16,720 bases of DNA from UMGS1975 sp959600905 (GCA_959600905.1 CAUGNO010000018.1:1-16720); one strand, 5' to 3'. Numbered from the stretch's first letter, positions 1 to 7,901 are shown. Notes: a model not told the origin generated them from the letters alone. Made by a program: numbers and translations.

Positions 1-446
1 TCTTCCACGCCGGCCAGCGTGCCCAATTCGCCCTCTACGACCACGCCGTGATCGTGTGCGTATTCCACGACCTGCTTGGTCAGCGCGATGTTATCCTCAA
101 AGGATTTGGAAGAGCCGTCGATCATCACGGAGGTGAAACCGCCGTCGATGCAGCTTTTGCATAGTTCAAAGCTGTCGCCATGATCCAGATGCACGCACAC
201 CGGCAGATCAAACCCGGCAGACTGCTCGGCGTCTTGGATGGCCGCCTCGATCAATTTCATCAGATACACGTGCTTTGCATAAGCGCGGGCGCCTTTGGAA
301 ACCTGCAGCACCAACGGCGCGCGGTTTTCAATGGCCGCTTCGGTGATGCCTTGAATGATCTCCATATTGTTGACGTTGAACGCGCCTACGGCGTAGCCGC
401 CCTCGTATGCTTTTTTGAACATTTCTTTGGTTGTCACAAATGCCAT
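1..446 (-). CDS. fba: Class II fructose-bisphosphate aldolase, partial (N-terminal 148 codons)
   Basis: Glycolytic and gluconeogenic enzyme of the cytoplasm that reversibly splits fructose-1,6-bisphosphate into dihydroxyacetone phosphate and glyceraldehyde 3-phosphate using a divalent metal. The reading frame starts at 446 (MAFVTTKEM...) and stays open to the window edge, so the C-terminal half is missing. Visible family motifs are KKAYEGGYAVGAFNVNNME (residues 11-29), the catalytic/metal pair in VHLDHGDS (Asp88, His89), DGGFTSVMIDGSS (101-113) and EGELGTLAG (138-146). The start is supported by an AGGCGG ribosome site eight bases upstream; a nearby upstream ATG is out of frame. It is divergent from the esterase operon. 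The length and motifs match the class II family of Firmicutes closely. A tagatose-bisphosphate aldolase of the same fold is the main alternative, but the early motifs fit fructose-bisphosphate aldolase better. Confidence 0.94.
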   Translation of the reverse strand, partial: MAFVTTKEMFKKAYEGGYAVGAFNVNNMEIIQGITEAAIENRAPLVLQVSKGARAYAKHVYLMKLIEAAIQDAEQSAGFDLPVCVHLDHGDSFELCKSCIDGGFTSVMIDGSSKSFEDNIALTKQVVEYAHDHGVVVEGELGTLAGVE

Positions 447-490
447 GTGTCATACCGCCTTTCTTCAATACTATCTATGAGATTCAGCTT

Positions 491-518
491 ATTATACACT
501 ATTGGGCAGGGGAAACAA
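491..518 (-). promoter_or_regulatory. Probable sigma-A promoter of the aldolase gene
   Basis: Read on the minus strand there is a perfect -10 box TATAAT (491-496) and a weak -35 TTGTTT (513-518) with a 16-base spacer. It lies about 45 bases upstream of the aldolase start codon, which suits a short 5' leader. The -10 is strong and the -35 is only a half match. Confidence 0.55.
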
Positions 519-600
519 AGGGAGAATCGCGGGAAAGGCGCGCAAATGTGCGCCCGGGGATTTGGTGAAAAAATAAACAAGGAAGAGCCGCCATTTTCGT

Positions 601-629
601 TAGACATTCCCCGGATAGCAAGATATAAT
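601..629 (+). promoter_or_regulatory. Sigma-A promoter of the esterase operon
   Basis: A -35 TAGACA (601-606, five of six consensus bases) and a perfect -10 TATAAT (624-629) are separated by exactly 17 bases. Transcription should begin near 636, leaving a leader of about 100 bases before the first esterase. This placement argues against the upstream in-frame ATG at 645, which would sit almost at the transcript end without a ribosome site. It is divergent from the aldolase promoter in the same intergenic region. Confidence 0.7.
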
Positions 630-688
630 AAATAAGTAAGCATTGTGTTGGATTCATTTTTCTCATGTATTGTTTTCATTGTCATGAA

Positions 689-707
689 AGCGGATGCTTT
701 GTCCGCT
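689..707 (+). other. Small hairpin in the esterase leader
   Basis: AGCGGA and TCCGCT form a 6-bp stem with a 7-base loop, ending 13 bases before the AAGGAGG ribosome site of the first esterase. It is not followed by a T run, so it is not a terminator. I recognise no riboswitch class in the rest of the leader. It may be chance or a minor translation or stability element. Confidence 0.25.
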
Positions 708-734
708 CTTATAAGGAATAAGGAGGAATTCTTT

Positions 735-1553
735 ATGGCGTTGATGGAACTGACGTTTCGTTCTGAAGCATTGAACTCTGACCAAACCGTCACCGTTTTC
801 CTGCCGGAGCCAAAGGACCTAAAGCTGGCTCAGCTAGGAAAGCCGTTTACGGAAAACCTGCCTGTCCTGTATTTGCTGCATGGACATACCGACAACCACA
901 CGGCGTGGCTTCGGCGCAGCAACATGGAAGCCTACCTGCACCACAGCGATCTCAACATGATCTGTGTCTGCCCGGGCATGCAGAATTTCTGGTATACCGA
1001 TATGGTCAATGGCTGGGCGTATTTCACGTATATGACCGTGGAGCTGCCAAACTTTATCGAAACGGTATTCCGCGCTTCCAGCAAACGGGAGGATCGCTTT
1101 ATTGCCGGCCTTTCGATGGGCGGCTATGGCGCGCTTCAGATCGCAATGAAAAACCCGGATCGCTATGCGGCGGTGGCGTCGTTCTCCGGCGGGCTGGATG
1201 TGGCGCATATGTCCGTAGGAAAAGAGGCGGACGCCGTTACCCCGATGGAGATGAAGGCCGTCTTTGGTACGGAGAATCCCAAGGACCTGGAAGGCACGGA
1301 GTTTGACCTTTACCATGTAGTGGACAGCGCGGTAAAAAGCGGCAAACAGCTTCCGGAAATGTATGTTTCCTGCGGCACGGATGACAGCTTGTACGGCGTA
1401 CACAAGGATTTCTGCAAATTCCTCAAGGAGGAAAAGGTGGACTTTACCGAGTTTGAGCAGGAAGGCATGGCCCACGAGTGGGATTTTTGGGACAGCGAAG
1501 GCAAAAAGCTCATCGATTGGCTGCCGGTTCGCAAAGAGCTAAGGAGGGTGTAA
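735..1553 (+). CDS. Alpha/beta-hydrolase esterase, EstA / esterase D-like (first of a tandem pair)
   Basis: A 272-residue cytoplasmic serine hydrolase of the putative esterase family (PF00756; tributyrin esterase EstA and S-formylglutathione hydrolase relatives), expected to hydrolyse short-chain acyl or acetyl esters; the substrate cannot be read from sequence. The oxyanion region VLYLLHGH precedes the nucleophile elbow GLSMGGYG with Ser127. The likely acid is Asp217 in SCGTDDSLY and the likely base is His247 in MAHEWDFW. There is no signal peptide or membrane segment. The start at 735 is chosen for a near-perfect ribosome site AAGGAGGAATTCTTT directly upstream; the open frame could extend to an ATG at 645, but that lacks a site. 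The next gene begins four bases after the stop, so the two form an operon. Confidence 0.9.
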   Translation: MALMELTFRSEALNSDQTVTVFLPEPKDLKLAQLGKPFTENLPVLYLLHGHTDNHTAWLRRSNMEAYLHHSDLNMICVCPGMQNFWYTDMVNGWAYFTYMTVELPNFIETVFRASSKREDRFIAGLSMGGYGALQIAMKNPDRYAAVASFSGGLDVAHMSVGKEADAVTPMEMKAVFGTENPKDLEGTEFDLYHVVDSAVKSGKQLPEMYVSCGTDDSLYGVHKDFCKFLKEEKVDFTEFEQEGMAHEWDFWDSEGKKLIDWLPVRKELRRV

Positions 1554-1557
1554 AAGC

Positions 1558-2397
1558 ATGGCGCACATTACATTTAATTTTCATTCCCAAGTGCTGGATT
1601 TTCATCAGACCGTGCATCTGCTTGTGCCTGATGCCAACATCTACGGCGCGCTGGCAGGCGGGGCAGATACCGAAGAAATTCCCGTTTTGTACCTATTGCA
1701 CGGCCTAAAGGGCGCGGCGCATACCTGGACCAGCTATACCAGCATTGAACGCTATCTGTACGAATCGGAAAAGAAGATGGTGGTCGTGATGCCGGAAATG
1801 CATAACAATTTCTACACCGACCAGGCCATCGGCTGGCCGTACTTAAAATATGTGGCGGAGGAGCTGCCCCGCATCATCGAAACCTATCTGCGCGTTTCCC
1901 CCAAGCGGGAAAACACCTATGTGGCAGGGCTGTCGATGGGCGGCTATGGCGCGATGAAGATCGCCCTTACGTATCCTGAAAAGTTTGGCTTTGCGGCCAG
2001 CTTCTCCGGGGCGCTGGATATTGTGGCCCTTATGCAGGATGATAAAGAGCAGATTGCCCATGAAGGGCAAAACCTGCGCGGCAAAAAGAGCGATACCGAG
2101 GTGGTCTTGGAAACCAAGGAATTCATCTTTGGGCCGCATGGCACGATGAAGGGCAGCAAAAACGATCTGCACTTCCTGCTGGAGCAGGCGGTAAAACAGG
2201 GTAAGCCGCTGCCGAAGCTGTATATCTCCTGCGGGTCGGCGGATACGCTGTTCCCCTCTGCGGTGGATATGCGGGACCGCGCCAAGGCGCTGGGCTATCA
2301 GGTAAAATTCCACGAAGAGCGCAACATGGGCCATTCCTGGGCCTTCTGGGATAAGGAAGTGGAAAAGCTGATCCGCGATATCATCGTGGAAGACTAA
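1558..2397 (+). CDS. Alpha/beta-hydrolase esterase, EstA-like (second of a tandem pair)
   Basis: A 279-residue paralogue of the preceding gene in the same family. Shared landmarks run in the same order: PVLYLLHGL, a FYTD...GW.Y segment, then GLSMGGYGAMKIA with nucleophile Ser126, SCGSADTLF with probable acid Asp229, and NMGHSWAFWD with probable base His259. The pair clearly arose by duplication but has diverged: this copy has a longer loop around residues 160-190 (EGQNLRGKKSDTEV region), near the substrate entrance in this fold, so the two probably differ in specificity. The ribosome site GGAGGG overlaps the end of the upstream gene and sits nine bases before the ATG. No signal peptide is seen, so it should act in the cytoplasm. 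A strong terminator follows. Confidence 0.9.
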   Translation: MAHITFNFHSQVLDFHQTVHLLVPDANIYGALAGGADTEEIPVLYLLHGLKGAAHTWTSYTSIERYLYESEKKMVVVMPEMHNNFYTDQAIGWPYLKYVAEELPRIIETYLRVSPKRENTYVAGLSMGGYGAMKIALTYPEKFGFAASFSGALDIVALMQDDKEQIAHEGQNLRGKKSDTEVVLETKEFIFGPHGTMKGSKNDLHFLLEQAVKQGKPLPKLYISCGSADTLFPSAVDMRDRAKALGYQVKFHEERNMGHSWAFWDKEVEKLIRDIIVED

Positions 2398-2407
2398 CGC
2401 ACACAAC

Positions 2408-2441
2408 AAAAAAGCCTGTATCTTCTGATACAGGCTTTTCT
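2408..2441. terminator. Bidirectional intrinsic terminator between esterase operon and sugar transferase
   Basis: A perfect 13-bp stem (AAAAGCCTGTATC, 2410-2422, with GATACAGGCTTTT, 2427-2439) closes on a TTCT loop. The flanking A and T runs make it work on both strands. It serves the plus-strand esterases, and the minus-strand sugar transferase, whose stop codon is about 10 bases away. Confidence 0.92.
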
Positions 2442-2451
2442 TGTGTACCGT

Positions 2452-3822
2452 TTAGGATGCCGGCGCGTCGGTTTCGTCGGTGCTGTCCTCTACGCCTTCG
2501 GTGCTGTCCGGCATCAAAAAGATCTTGACCGTCATCAGCAGTAGGCGGATATCCAGCAGAAACGAATAGTTTTCAATGTACATCAGATCCAGCAGCAGCT
2601 TGTCCTGCGGGGTGGTGTTGTATTTCCCCATGACCTGCGCATAGCCGGTCAACCCTGCTTTCACCTTTAGCCGGTAGGAAAATTTTGGCAGCGTGGCGTC
2701 GTATTCCTCGGCGATCTCCGGCCGCTCCGGGCGGGGGCCGACCAGCGACATATCGCCCTTAAAGATGTTGAACAGCTGCGGCAGCTCGTCAAACCGGATG
2801 GCGCGGATCACCTTGCCTACGGGGGTAATGCGGTTGTCGTTTTTGCTGGCCAGCCGGGCCACGCCGTCCTTTTCCGCATCCACAACCATGCTGCGGAATT
2901 TATACAGCGTGAATACCTTGCCGCCGATGGTCAGCCTATCCTGTTTGAAAAGGACAGGCCCGCGGTCATACAAATAGATGCAAAGGGCAATGATAAGCAT
3001 GAACGGGCTCATAACCAAGATACCCAGTGTGGAAACGAACAGGTCCAATGCACGTTTGGCAAACCGCTGCTCGGGCTGCAGCCCTTGGTTGCGGCATAAA
3101 AGCAGCGGCGTATCAAACAGGTGCACTTTGGAGGCGTTGGCGATGATGATATGCTCGATGGTGGGCACCAGGTAAAACCGCTTGTCCACCCGAAAACAAT
3201 AATCGATGAGCAGCTCTTGCATTTGCGCGCCCACATCGCAGATGACGATGGCGTCGTACGCATCGATCTTTTCGCGGATGATATGGATGTCCTCGTTGAC
3301 GTCCACACACTCGCAGATCTCGTATTTATCCGGCCGCTTATTCATCTTATCGATCAGATGTGCGGAGGCTTCCTGGTTGGAAACCAGCAGCATGCGCCGC
3401 GGCGGGTAGATGGATCGGTACAGCGAGCTGGAAAAAATCGCCCAGATCACGGCCACGGCATATTCTACCAGCGTCATCAGCAAAAACGGGCCGGCCGGCA
3501 GCGGCTTGCGCGCGATCAGCGTCATAATCAAATAGGTAAACACATTGCCAAGCGCCAGAGAGAGGAAATTGGAATAGATGATCTCTGAACACCGAAGGCG
3601 GCCGATGCGGTACCCGCCGAGCACGCTGGTAATGGCGTACAGCACAATGGCATAAATGAAAAAAAACAGCCAGTTGCCATACCGATAATAAAACGGCGCA
3701 CCGATCTGCAGAAGATAAAAATTATACCAGGTGAACGCAAAAATGCCGACCATAGCCAGCAGGTTTACTGCGCTGATGGCGGATAAAATCGCCTTTTTAT
3801 AATCTAAAAAACGGGTTTTCAT
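2452..3822 (-). CDS. Polyprenyl-phosphate sugar-phosphate transferase (exopolysaccharide/capsule initiation)
   Basis: A 456-residue membrane enzyme expected to move a sugar-1-phosphate from a nucleotide sugar onto undecaprenyl phosphate, the first membrane step in exopolysaccharide, capsule or glycan assembly (WbaP/CpsE-type). Four N-terminal hydrophobic segments (about 13-36, 49-70, 84-104, 110-133) lead to a Rossmann-like region (about 140-235). A fifth hydrophobic segment (262-284) opens the bacterial sugar transferase domain (PF02397, about 256-440). The domain shows KFRSM (308-312), the catalytic Asp-Glu pair in FDELPQL (Asp345, Glu346) and GDMSLVGPRPERPE (356-369). The C-terminal tail is acidic. 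ATG at 3822 follows a GGAG site. No glycosyltransferase, flippase or polymerase gene adjoins it, so it may feed a cluster elsewhere. Which sugar it transfers cannot be judged. Confidence 0.93.
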   Translation of the reverse strand: MKTRFLDYKKAILSAISAVNLLAMVGIFAFTWYNFYLLQIGAPFYYRYGNWLFFFIYAIVLYAITSVLGGYRIGRLRCSEIIYSNFLSLALGNVFTYLIMTLIARKPLPAGPFLLMTLVEYAVAVIWAIFSSSLYRSIYPPRRMLLVSNQEASAHLIDKMNKRPDKYEICECVDVNEDIHIIREKIDAYDAIVICDVGAQMQELLIDYCFRVDKRFYLVPTIEHIIIANASKVHLFDTPLLLCRNQGLQPEQRFAKRALDLFVSTLGILVMSPFMLIIALCIYLYDRGPVLFKQDRLTIGGKVFTLYKFRSMVVDAEKDGVARLASKNDNRITPVGKVIRAIRFDELPQLFNIFKGDMSLVGPRPERPEIAEEYDATLPKFSYRLKVKAGLTGYAQVMGKYNTTPQDKLLLDLMYIENYSFLLDIRLLLMTVKIFLMPDSTEGVEDSTDETDAPAS

Positions 3823-3865
3823 CCGGCCGCTCCTAACTTATACATTCGTTTTACAAAGTATCCCT

Positions 3866-3894
3866 ATTATACCCTCTTTTTCGGTATCTAGCAA
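3866..3894 (-). promoter_or_regulatory. Sigma-A promoter of the sugar transferase gene
   Basis: On the minus strand a -35 TTGCTA (3889-3894) and a perfect -10 TATAAT (3866-3871) are spaced by 17 bases, about 45 bases upstream of the start codon at 3822. The match and position are good. Confidence 0.72.
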
Positions 3895-3971
3895 CAAAGG
3901 GCCCTTTTACAGAGGAAAAAGACCAATCTATGGCGGCAGGCGGGCGGTGATTTGCCTCATTCTTATGCGAG

Positions 3972-3990
3972 AATGGTTTGACAAACCATT
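3972..3990. promoter_or_regulatory. Perfect palindrome, probable operator of the ABC transporter operon
   Basis: AATGGTTTGACAAACCATT is a perfect inverted repeat with 9-base arms around a single central A. It contains the consensus -35 hexamer TTGACA (3978-3983), so a dimeric repressor bound here would block RNA polymerase. A second, weaker inverted repeat (CATTCT, 3958-3963, with AGAATG, 3970-3975) overlaps its left arm. There is no T run, so it is not a terminator. No regulator gene is adjacent; the cognate protein (TetR-, MarR- or PadR-like are possibilities) would be encoded elsewhere. Confidence 0.7.
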
Positions 3991-4007
3991 GGCAAAACAG
4001 CTAATCT
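3978..4007 (+). promoter_or_regulatory. Likely promoter of the ABC transporter operon
   Basis: A consensus -35 TTGACA (3978-3983) is followed after 18 bases by a poor -10, TAATCT (4002-4007). The weak -10 suggests low basal activity or the need for an activator. The start point is uncertain; the leader to the ATPase start would be about 75 bases. Confidence 0.45.
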
Positions 4008-4090
4008 AGTAATGGAAACAAAAACAACCCTTGGGCAACAAAACGCGTGCAGGCTTGGTGGAGTCTATGTGCCTAGGAGAGGATGCAAAT

Positions 4091-4792
4091 ATGGCATTTG
4101 TGGAATTAAAGAATGTACAAAAAGTGTATAAGACAGGTGAAGTGGAAACCAAGGCCCTTGTAGGGGTGGATTTCGAAGTGGAAAAGGGCGAGCTTTGCGT
4201 CGTTGTCGGCCCTTCTGGGGCCGGGAAAAGCACGGTGCTCAACCTTTTGGGCGGCATGGATTCGCCCACATCCGGCGATATTGTGGTGGATGGAAAGCAC
4301 ATCGAGCATCTAAACGATAAGCAGCTGACCCTCTACCGCAGAAACGACATCGGGTTTATCTTTCAATTCTATAACCTGGTGCAAAACCTGACGGCGCTGG
4401 AAAACGTAGAGCTGGCCACAGAGATCTGCAAGGACCATTTCGACCCGGCCAAGACCTTGGAGCAGGTGGGCCTGCAGGACAGGATGAACCATTTTCCCGC
4501 CCAGATGTCCGGCGGGGAGCAGCAGCGCGTTGCCATTGCGCGGGCGCTGGCCAAAAACCCCAAGCTGCTGCTTTGCGACGAGCCAACCGGCGCGCTGGAT
4601 TCCAGCACCGGCCGGCAGATTTTGGCGCTTTTGCAGAGAACCTGCCGCGAAACGGGGATGACGGTGATCATCATCACGCACAACAGCAGCATCATCCCTA
4701 TGGGCGACCGCGTGATTCGCATCAAAAACGGGCAGGTGACCGAGCAGCGCAAAAATGAACAGCCGCTGAGCGTGGATCAGATCGAGTGGTGA
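4091..4792 (+). CDS. ABC transporter ATP-binding protein (MacB/LolD/SalX-type)
   Basis: A 233-residue ATPase that powers the FtsX-type permease encoded immediately downstream. All ABC motifs are present: Walker A GPSGAGKST (40-48), Q-loop Gln92, signature SGGEQQ (140-145), Walker B LLLCDEP (159-165) followed by the TGALD D-loop, and H-loop His197 in IITHN. The PTGALD sequence and the small size are typical of the mechanotransmission or lipoprotein/peptide exporter subgroup. The start at 4091 is preferred because AGGAGAGG lies eight bases upstream; an in-frame ATG at 4031 would add 20 non-conserved residues and has no clear ribosome site. Four bases separate its stop from the permease start, so translation is probably coupled. 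An upstream palindrome suggests repressor control. Confidence 0.95.
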   Translation: MAFVELKNVQKVYKTGEVETKALVGVDFEVEKGELCVVVGPSGAGKSTVLNLLGGMDSPTSGDIVVDGKHIEHLNDKQLTLYRRNDIGFIFQFYNLVQNLTALENVELATEICKDHFDPAKTLEQVGLQDRMNHFPAQMSGGEQQRVAIARALAKNPKLLLCDEPTGALDSSTGRQILALLQRTCRETGMTVIIITHNSSIIPMGDRVIRIKNGQVTEQRKNEQPLSVDQIEW

Positions 4793-4796
4793 AGCG

Positions 4797-7700
4797 ATGA
4801 GAGCGATTCAAAAGGATACATTCCGCGAGATCAGGCGGACGCTGGGCCGGTTTTTTTCCATCTTTTTAATCTGTGGCATCGGGGCTGCGTTTTTCTCCGG
4901 CATCCGTGCGGCCAGCCCGGATATGCGCCTGGCGGCGGATACCTACTACGACGAACAAAATTTGATGGATGTGCGCTTGCTCTCTACCGTTGGTTTTGAG
5001 CAAGAGGATCTGGATCTTATCGCCCAGGTGCAGGGCGTAGAGGGGATCAGGGCCGGATACACGGTGGATGTGCTGGCTTCTGTTGGTGACAAAAACCTGG
5101 TGGCCAAAGTCTATTCCATGACACCGGATCCAGAGCTGGGCACGGAAAACGACATCAACCGCCCATTGCTGTTGGAGGGGCGCTTGCCGCAGGCGGAAAA
5201 CGAATGCCTGGCAGATGCGCGCCTTGTTTCCAGCGGGGTTTCCATCGGCGATACCATCCGCGTTTCCAGCGGCACGGAAAATGAGATTTCCGATACGCTC
5301 AAAGACGATGCGTTTACGGTGGTGGGCATTGCCAATTCGCCCCTTTACAACGGCACGTCACGGGACAGCGCCACCATCGGCAACGGTACGGTTTCCGGGT
5401 TTCTGATGGTGCCGGATACCGCTTTTTGCTTGGAGCGGTATACCGAAGTGACGCTGACCGTGGCGGGCGCCAAGGCGATGATGAGCTATGACGATGTGTA
5501 CGATACGACGGTGGAGTCCGTTACCACGGCGTTGGAAGCGCTGGGCGAACAGCGCACCAAGGATTGGGAGACCGATGTGATCCAAAAGGCCAAAGAAGAA
5601 TTGGCCGACGCGGAGCAGGCGTACCAAGACGGCAAGGATACCGCAGAGAGGGAATTTGCCAATGCGCAGAAAACCATCGATGATGGCAAAAAGGAACTAT
5701 CGGCCAATCGAAAAACGCTGGAGGATACCCAGAAAACCCTTTCGGACAGCCGTAGGGAATGGCAAGAGGGGGTAGCGGCGTTTGTGGCCCAGCTGGATCC
5801 CAGCTATACCGAATTGTCCCAGGCGGAGGGATGGATTTCCGAAAAGCAAGCGCAGTATGAACAGGCCAAGGAGCAATATGAACAGTCCAAGCCCTTTTTA
5901 ACGCCGGAACAGGATGCCGAGGCCCGGGCAAAGCTGGCAGCGCTTCAGGGCGCCATCGACCAGGCAAGCCAGGGAATGGCGGCGCTTCAAAGTGCAGAAA
6001 GGCAGATCGAGGACGGGGAAAGGCAGCTTTCCGAGGGCCAAGCGCAGCTTTCTGCGGGCGAAAAGCAGCTGGAGGATGCGCAGCGCACCCTGGACAGGGA
6101 AAAGGCCAATACAAACCAAGAGCTGGAGGACGCCTGGCAGGAAATTTTGGATGCGCGCCAGGAGATCGACGACCTGCCGGACTGTGAATGGTATGTGCTG
6201 GATCGCAATACCAACGTCGGCTTTGTGGAATACGGCTTTGCTGCCGAGCGGATGCAGGCCATTGCCAACGTATTCCCAGCGTTTTTCTTCCTGGTCGCGG
6301 CGCTGGTGTGTTTGACGACAATGACGCGCATGGTGGATGAGCAGCGCAACAACATGGGCGTATGCAAGGCCCTGGGCTATGGCAAAGGAGCCATCGCGGC
6401 CAAGTATTTGTTCTATGCGCTGTCCGCCAGCCTGCTGGGCAGCTTATTGGGCGTAATCATCGGTATGCAGTTTTTCCCGAAGGTTATCTTTGACGCATAC
6501 AACTCCATCTACAATGTGCCCACGCTGTATACGCCGATGTATGCCGACCTGGCAAGCATGAGCATCGCCATGGCAGTAGGCACCACGTTTTTGGCTACGC
6601 TGTGGGCGTCGCTGAGCAGCCTATCGCATAAGCCCAGCGATCTGATGCGCCCCAAAGCGCCCAAGATCGGCAAGCGCATTTTGCTAGAGCGCGTGCATTT
6701 CCTTTGGAAACGCATGAGCTTTTCCGGCAAGGTAACGGCGCGCAACCTGTTTCGCTACAAAAAACGGCTGTGCATGACGGTGCTGGGCATTGCGGGCTGC
6801 ACGGCGCTGCTGCTTATCGGCTTTGGCGTCAGGGACAGCATTTCCACCATCGCCACGCTTCAATTTAACGATCTGTACCAGTATCAGGACGTCGTTACGG
6901 TGAAAGACAATCTGCCCCAGGCGGAGATAGACAGCTGCCGGGCAGGCGTTGAGGCGCAGCCGGGCGTACAGGATACGGCCGTGATGTATGTCAAAAGCAC
7001 ACAGACGCGCGGCCAAAACGGCGACGGCACAGAGGTAGACGCCTATATTACCGTGCCGCAGCAAAGCGAAGCGATGAGCCAATGGATCAAGCTGCGCGAT
7101 GTAGAGACAAAAGAGCCGCTTTCCCTCAAGGCGGGCGGCGCTGTCATCACGGATAAAATGGCGGAAACGCTGGGCCTGGCGCCGGGCGATACGCTGGAGA
7201 TCAAAACCGACGACGGCTGGCGGCAGATCCCCATCGCCGCGGTGGCGGAGCATTACCTAAACCATTATGTCTATCTTTGCCAAGACGATTATGAGCAGGT
7301 CTTTGGCGAACCGCCCGCGTATAACCAGCTGTATGTGAAAACGGACAGCACGGACAACGCGTATGAGGAATCGCTGCGTGCCGGCATTTTAGAGCTGGAA
7401 AATATCACCCAGGTGGCCAGCAACACCGCCACCATCCAAGCGTTTCAGGATACGGTGGATAATATGATGACAGTGGTCATCGTGCTGATCCTTTCCGCAG
7501 GGCTATTGGCGTTTGTGGTATTGTATAACCTGACCAATATCAACATCGGCGAGCGGGTGCGCGAAATCGCAACGCTCAAGGTGCTGGGCTTTACGCGGCG
7601 CGAGGTGGACCTCTACGTATTTAGGGAAAACCTTTGGCTGAGCCTTTTGGGCATTCTGGTGGGATTTGTATTCGGCAAATACCTGCACCTATACATCATG

Positions 7701-7865
7701 AACAGCGTGGAGGTGGAGATGATCCGCTTTGGCCGCCAAATTTTGCCGGTAAGCTATCTTTTGGCCGCTGTGCTGACCCTGGCATTTACCCTCATTGTCA
7801 GCGTGGTGATGAGCAGAAAGCTCCGCAAAGTCGATATGGTGGAATCGCTGAAAAGCGTGGAATAA
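4797..7865 (+). CDS. FtsX-like ABC permease with large extracytoplasmic coiled-coil insertion
   Basis: A 1022-residue membrane partner of the ATPase, with two FtsX domains in one chain. A first membrane segment (about 18-38) is followed by an extracytoplasmic domain (about 40-250) and a long charged, heptad-patterned coiled coil (about 255-460) with DGKKEL, EDGERQL and AGEKQL-type units. A first group of membrane spans follows (about 491-510, 533-556, 587-606). After a linker, a fifth span (about 659-676), a second outer domain (680-885) and three final spans (about 890-911, 945-962, 985-1004) complete the protein. Cytoplasmic GVCKALGYGKG (521-531) and TLKVLGFTRRE (926-936) are the usual ATPase coupling helices. 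The ribosome site is poor, fitting translational coupling to the ATPase. Function may be export or force transmission to wall enzymes or antimicrobial sensing; the substrate is unknown. Confidence 0.92.
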   Translation: MRAIQKDTFREIRRTLGRFFSIFLICGIGAAFFSGIRAASPDMRLAADTYYDEQNLMDVRLLSTVGFEQEDLDLIAQVQGVEGIRAGYTVDVLASVGDKNLVAKVYSMTPDPELGTENDINRPLLLEGRLPQAENECLADARLVSSGVSIGDTIRVSSGTENEISDTLKDDAFTVVGIANSPLYNGTSRDSATIGNGTVSGFLMVPDTAFCLERYTEVTLTVAGAKAMMSYDDVYDTTVESVTTALEALGEQRTKDWETDVIQKAKEELADAEQAYQDGKDTAEREFANAQKTIDDGKKELSANRKTLEDTQKTLSDSRREWQEGVAAFVAQLDPSYTELSQAEGWISEKQAQYEQAKEQYEQSKPFLTPEQDAEARAKLAALQGAIDQASQGMAALQSAERQIEDGERQLSEGQAQLSAGEKQLEDAQRTLDREKANTNQELEDAWQEILDARQEIDDLPDCEWYVLDRNTNVGFVEYGFAAERMQAIANVFPAFFFLVAALVCLTTMTRMVDEQRNNMGVCKALGYGKGAIAAKYLFYALSASLLGSLLGVIIGMQFFPKVIFDAYNSIYNVPTLYTPMYADLASMSIAMAVGTTFLATLWASLSSLSHKPSDLMRPKAPKIGKRILLERVHFLWKRMSFSGKVTARNLFRYKKRLCMTVLGIAGCTALLLIGFGVRDSISTIATLQFNDLYQYQDVVTVKDNLPQAEIDSCRAGVEAQPGVQDTAVMYVKSTQTRGQNGDGTEVDAYITVPQQSEAMSQWIKLRDVETKEPLSLKAGGAVITDKMAETLGLAPGDTLEIKTDDGWRQIPIAAVAEHYLNHYVYLCQDDYEQVFGEPPAYNQLYVKTDSTDNAYEESLRAGILELENITQVASNTATIQAFQDTVDNMMTVVIVLILSAGLLAFVVLYNLTNINIGERVREIATLKVLGFTRREVDLYVFRENLWLSLLGILVGFVFGKYLHLYIMNSVEVEMIRFGRQILPVSYLLAAVLTLAFTLIVSVVMSRKLRKVDMVESLKSVE

Positions 7866-7866
7866 A

Positions 7867-7901
7867 CATGAAAAAAACCGGCGCCGCCGGGTTTTTTCAT
7901 G
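7867..7901. terminator. Bidirectional intrinsic terminator between permease and DUF1653 gene
   Basis: CATGAAAAAA (7867-7876) pairs with TTTTTTCATG (7892-7901). After a single A-G mismatch the GC-rich core around CCGG...CCGG continues the stem. The A and T flanks allow use on both strands. It begins one base after the permease stop codon, and the stop codon of the minus-strand gene lies within its other arm. Confidence 0.85.

Noticed and set aside
645..734. N-terminal extension of the first esterase from an ATG at 645
   Set aside because: No ribosome site, only about 10 bases from the expected transcription start, and no similarity to the family; the ATG at 735 has a near-perfect site.
630..734. 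Riboswitch in the esterase leader
   Set aside because: Only a 6-bp hairpin is seen, with no recognisable conserved aptamer core or terminator alternative.
4031..4090. 20-residue N-terminal extension of the ABC ATPase
   Set aside because: Not conserved in the family and without a ribosome site; the ATG at 4091 has AGGAGAGG at the right distance.
5521..6321. 266-codon minus-strand frame opposite the permease coiled coil
   Set aside because: Pro/Arg/Ala-rich shadow of a GC-rich coding strand with no domain or translation signals.
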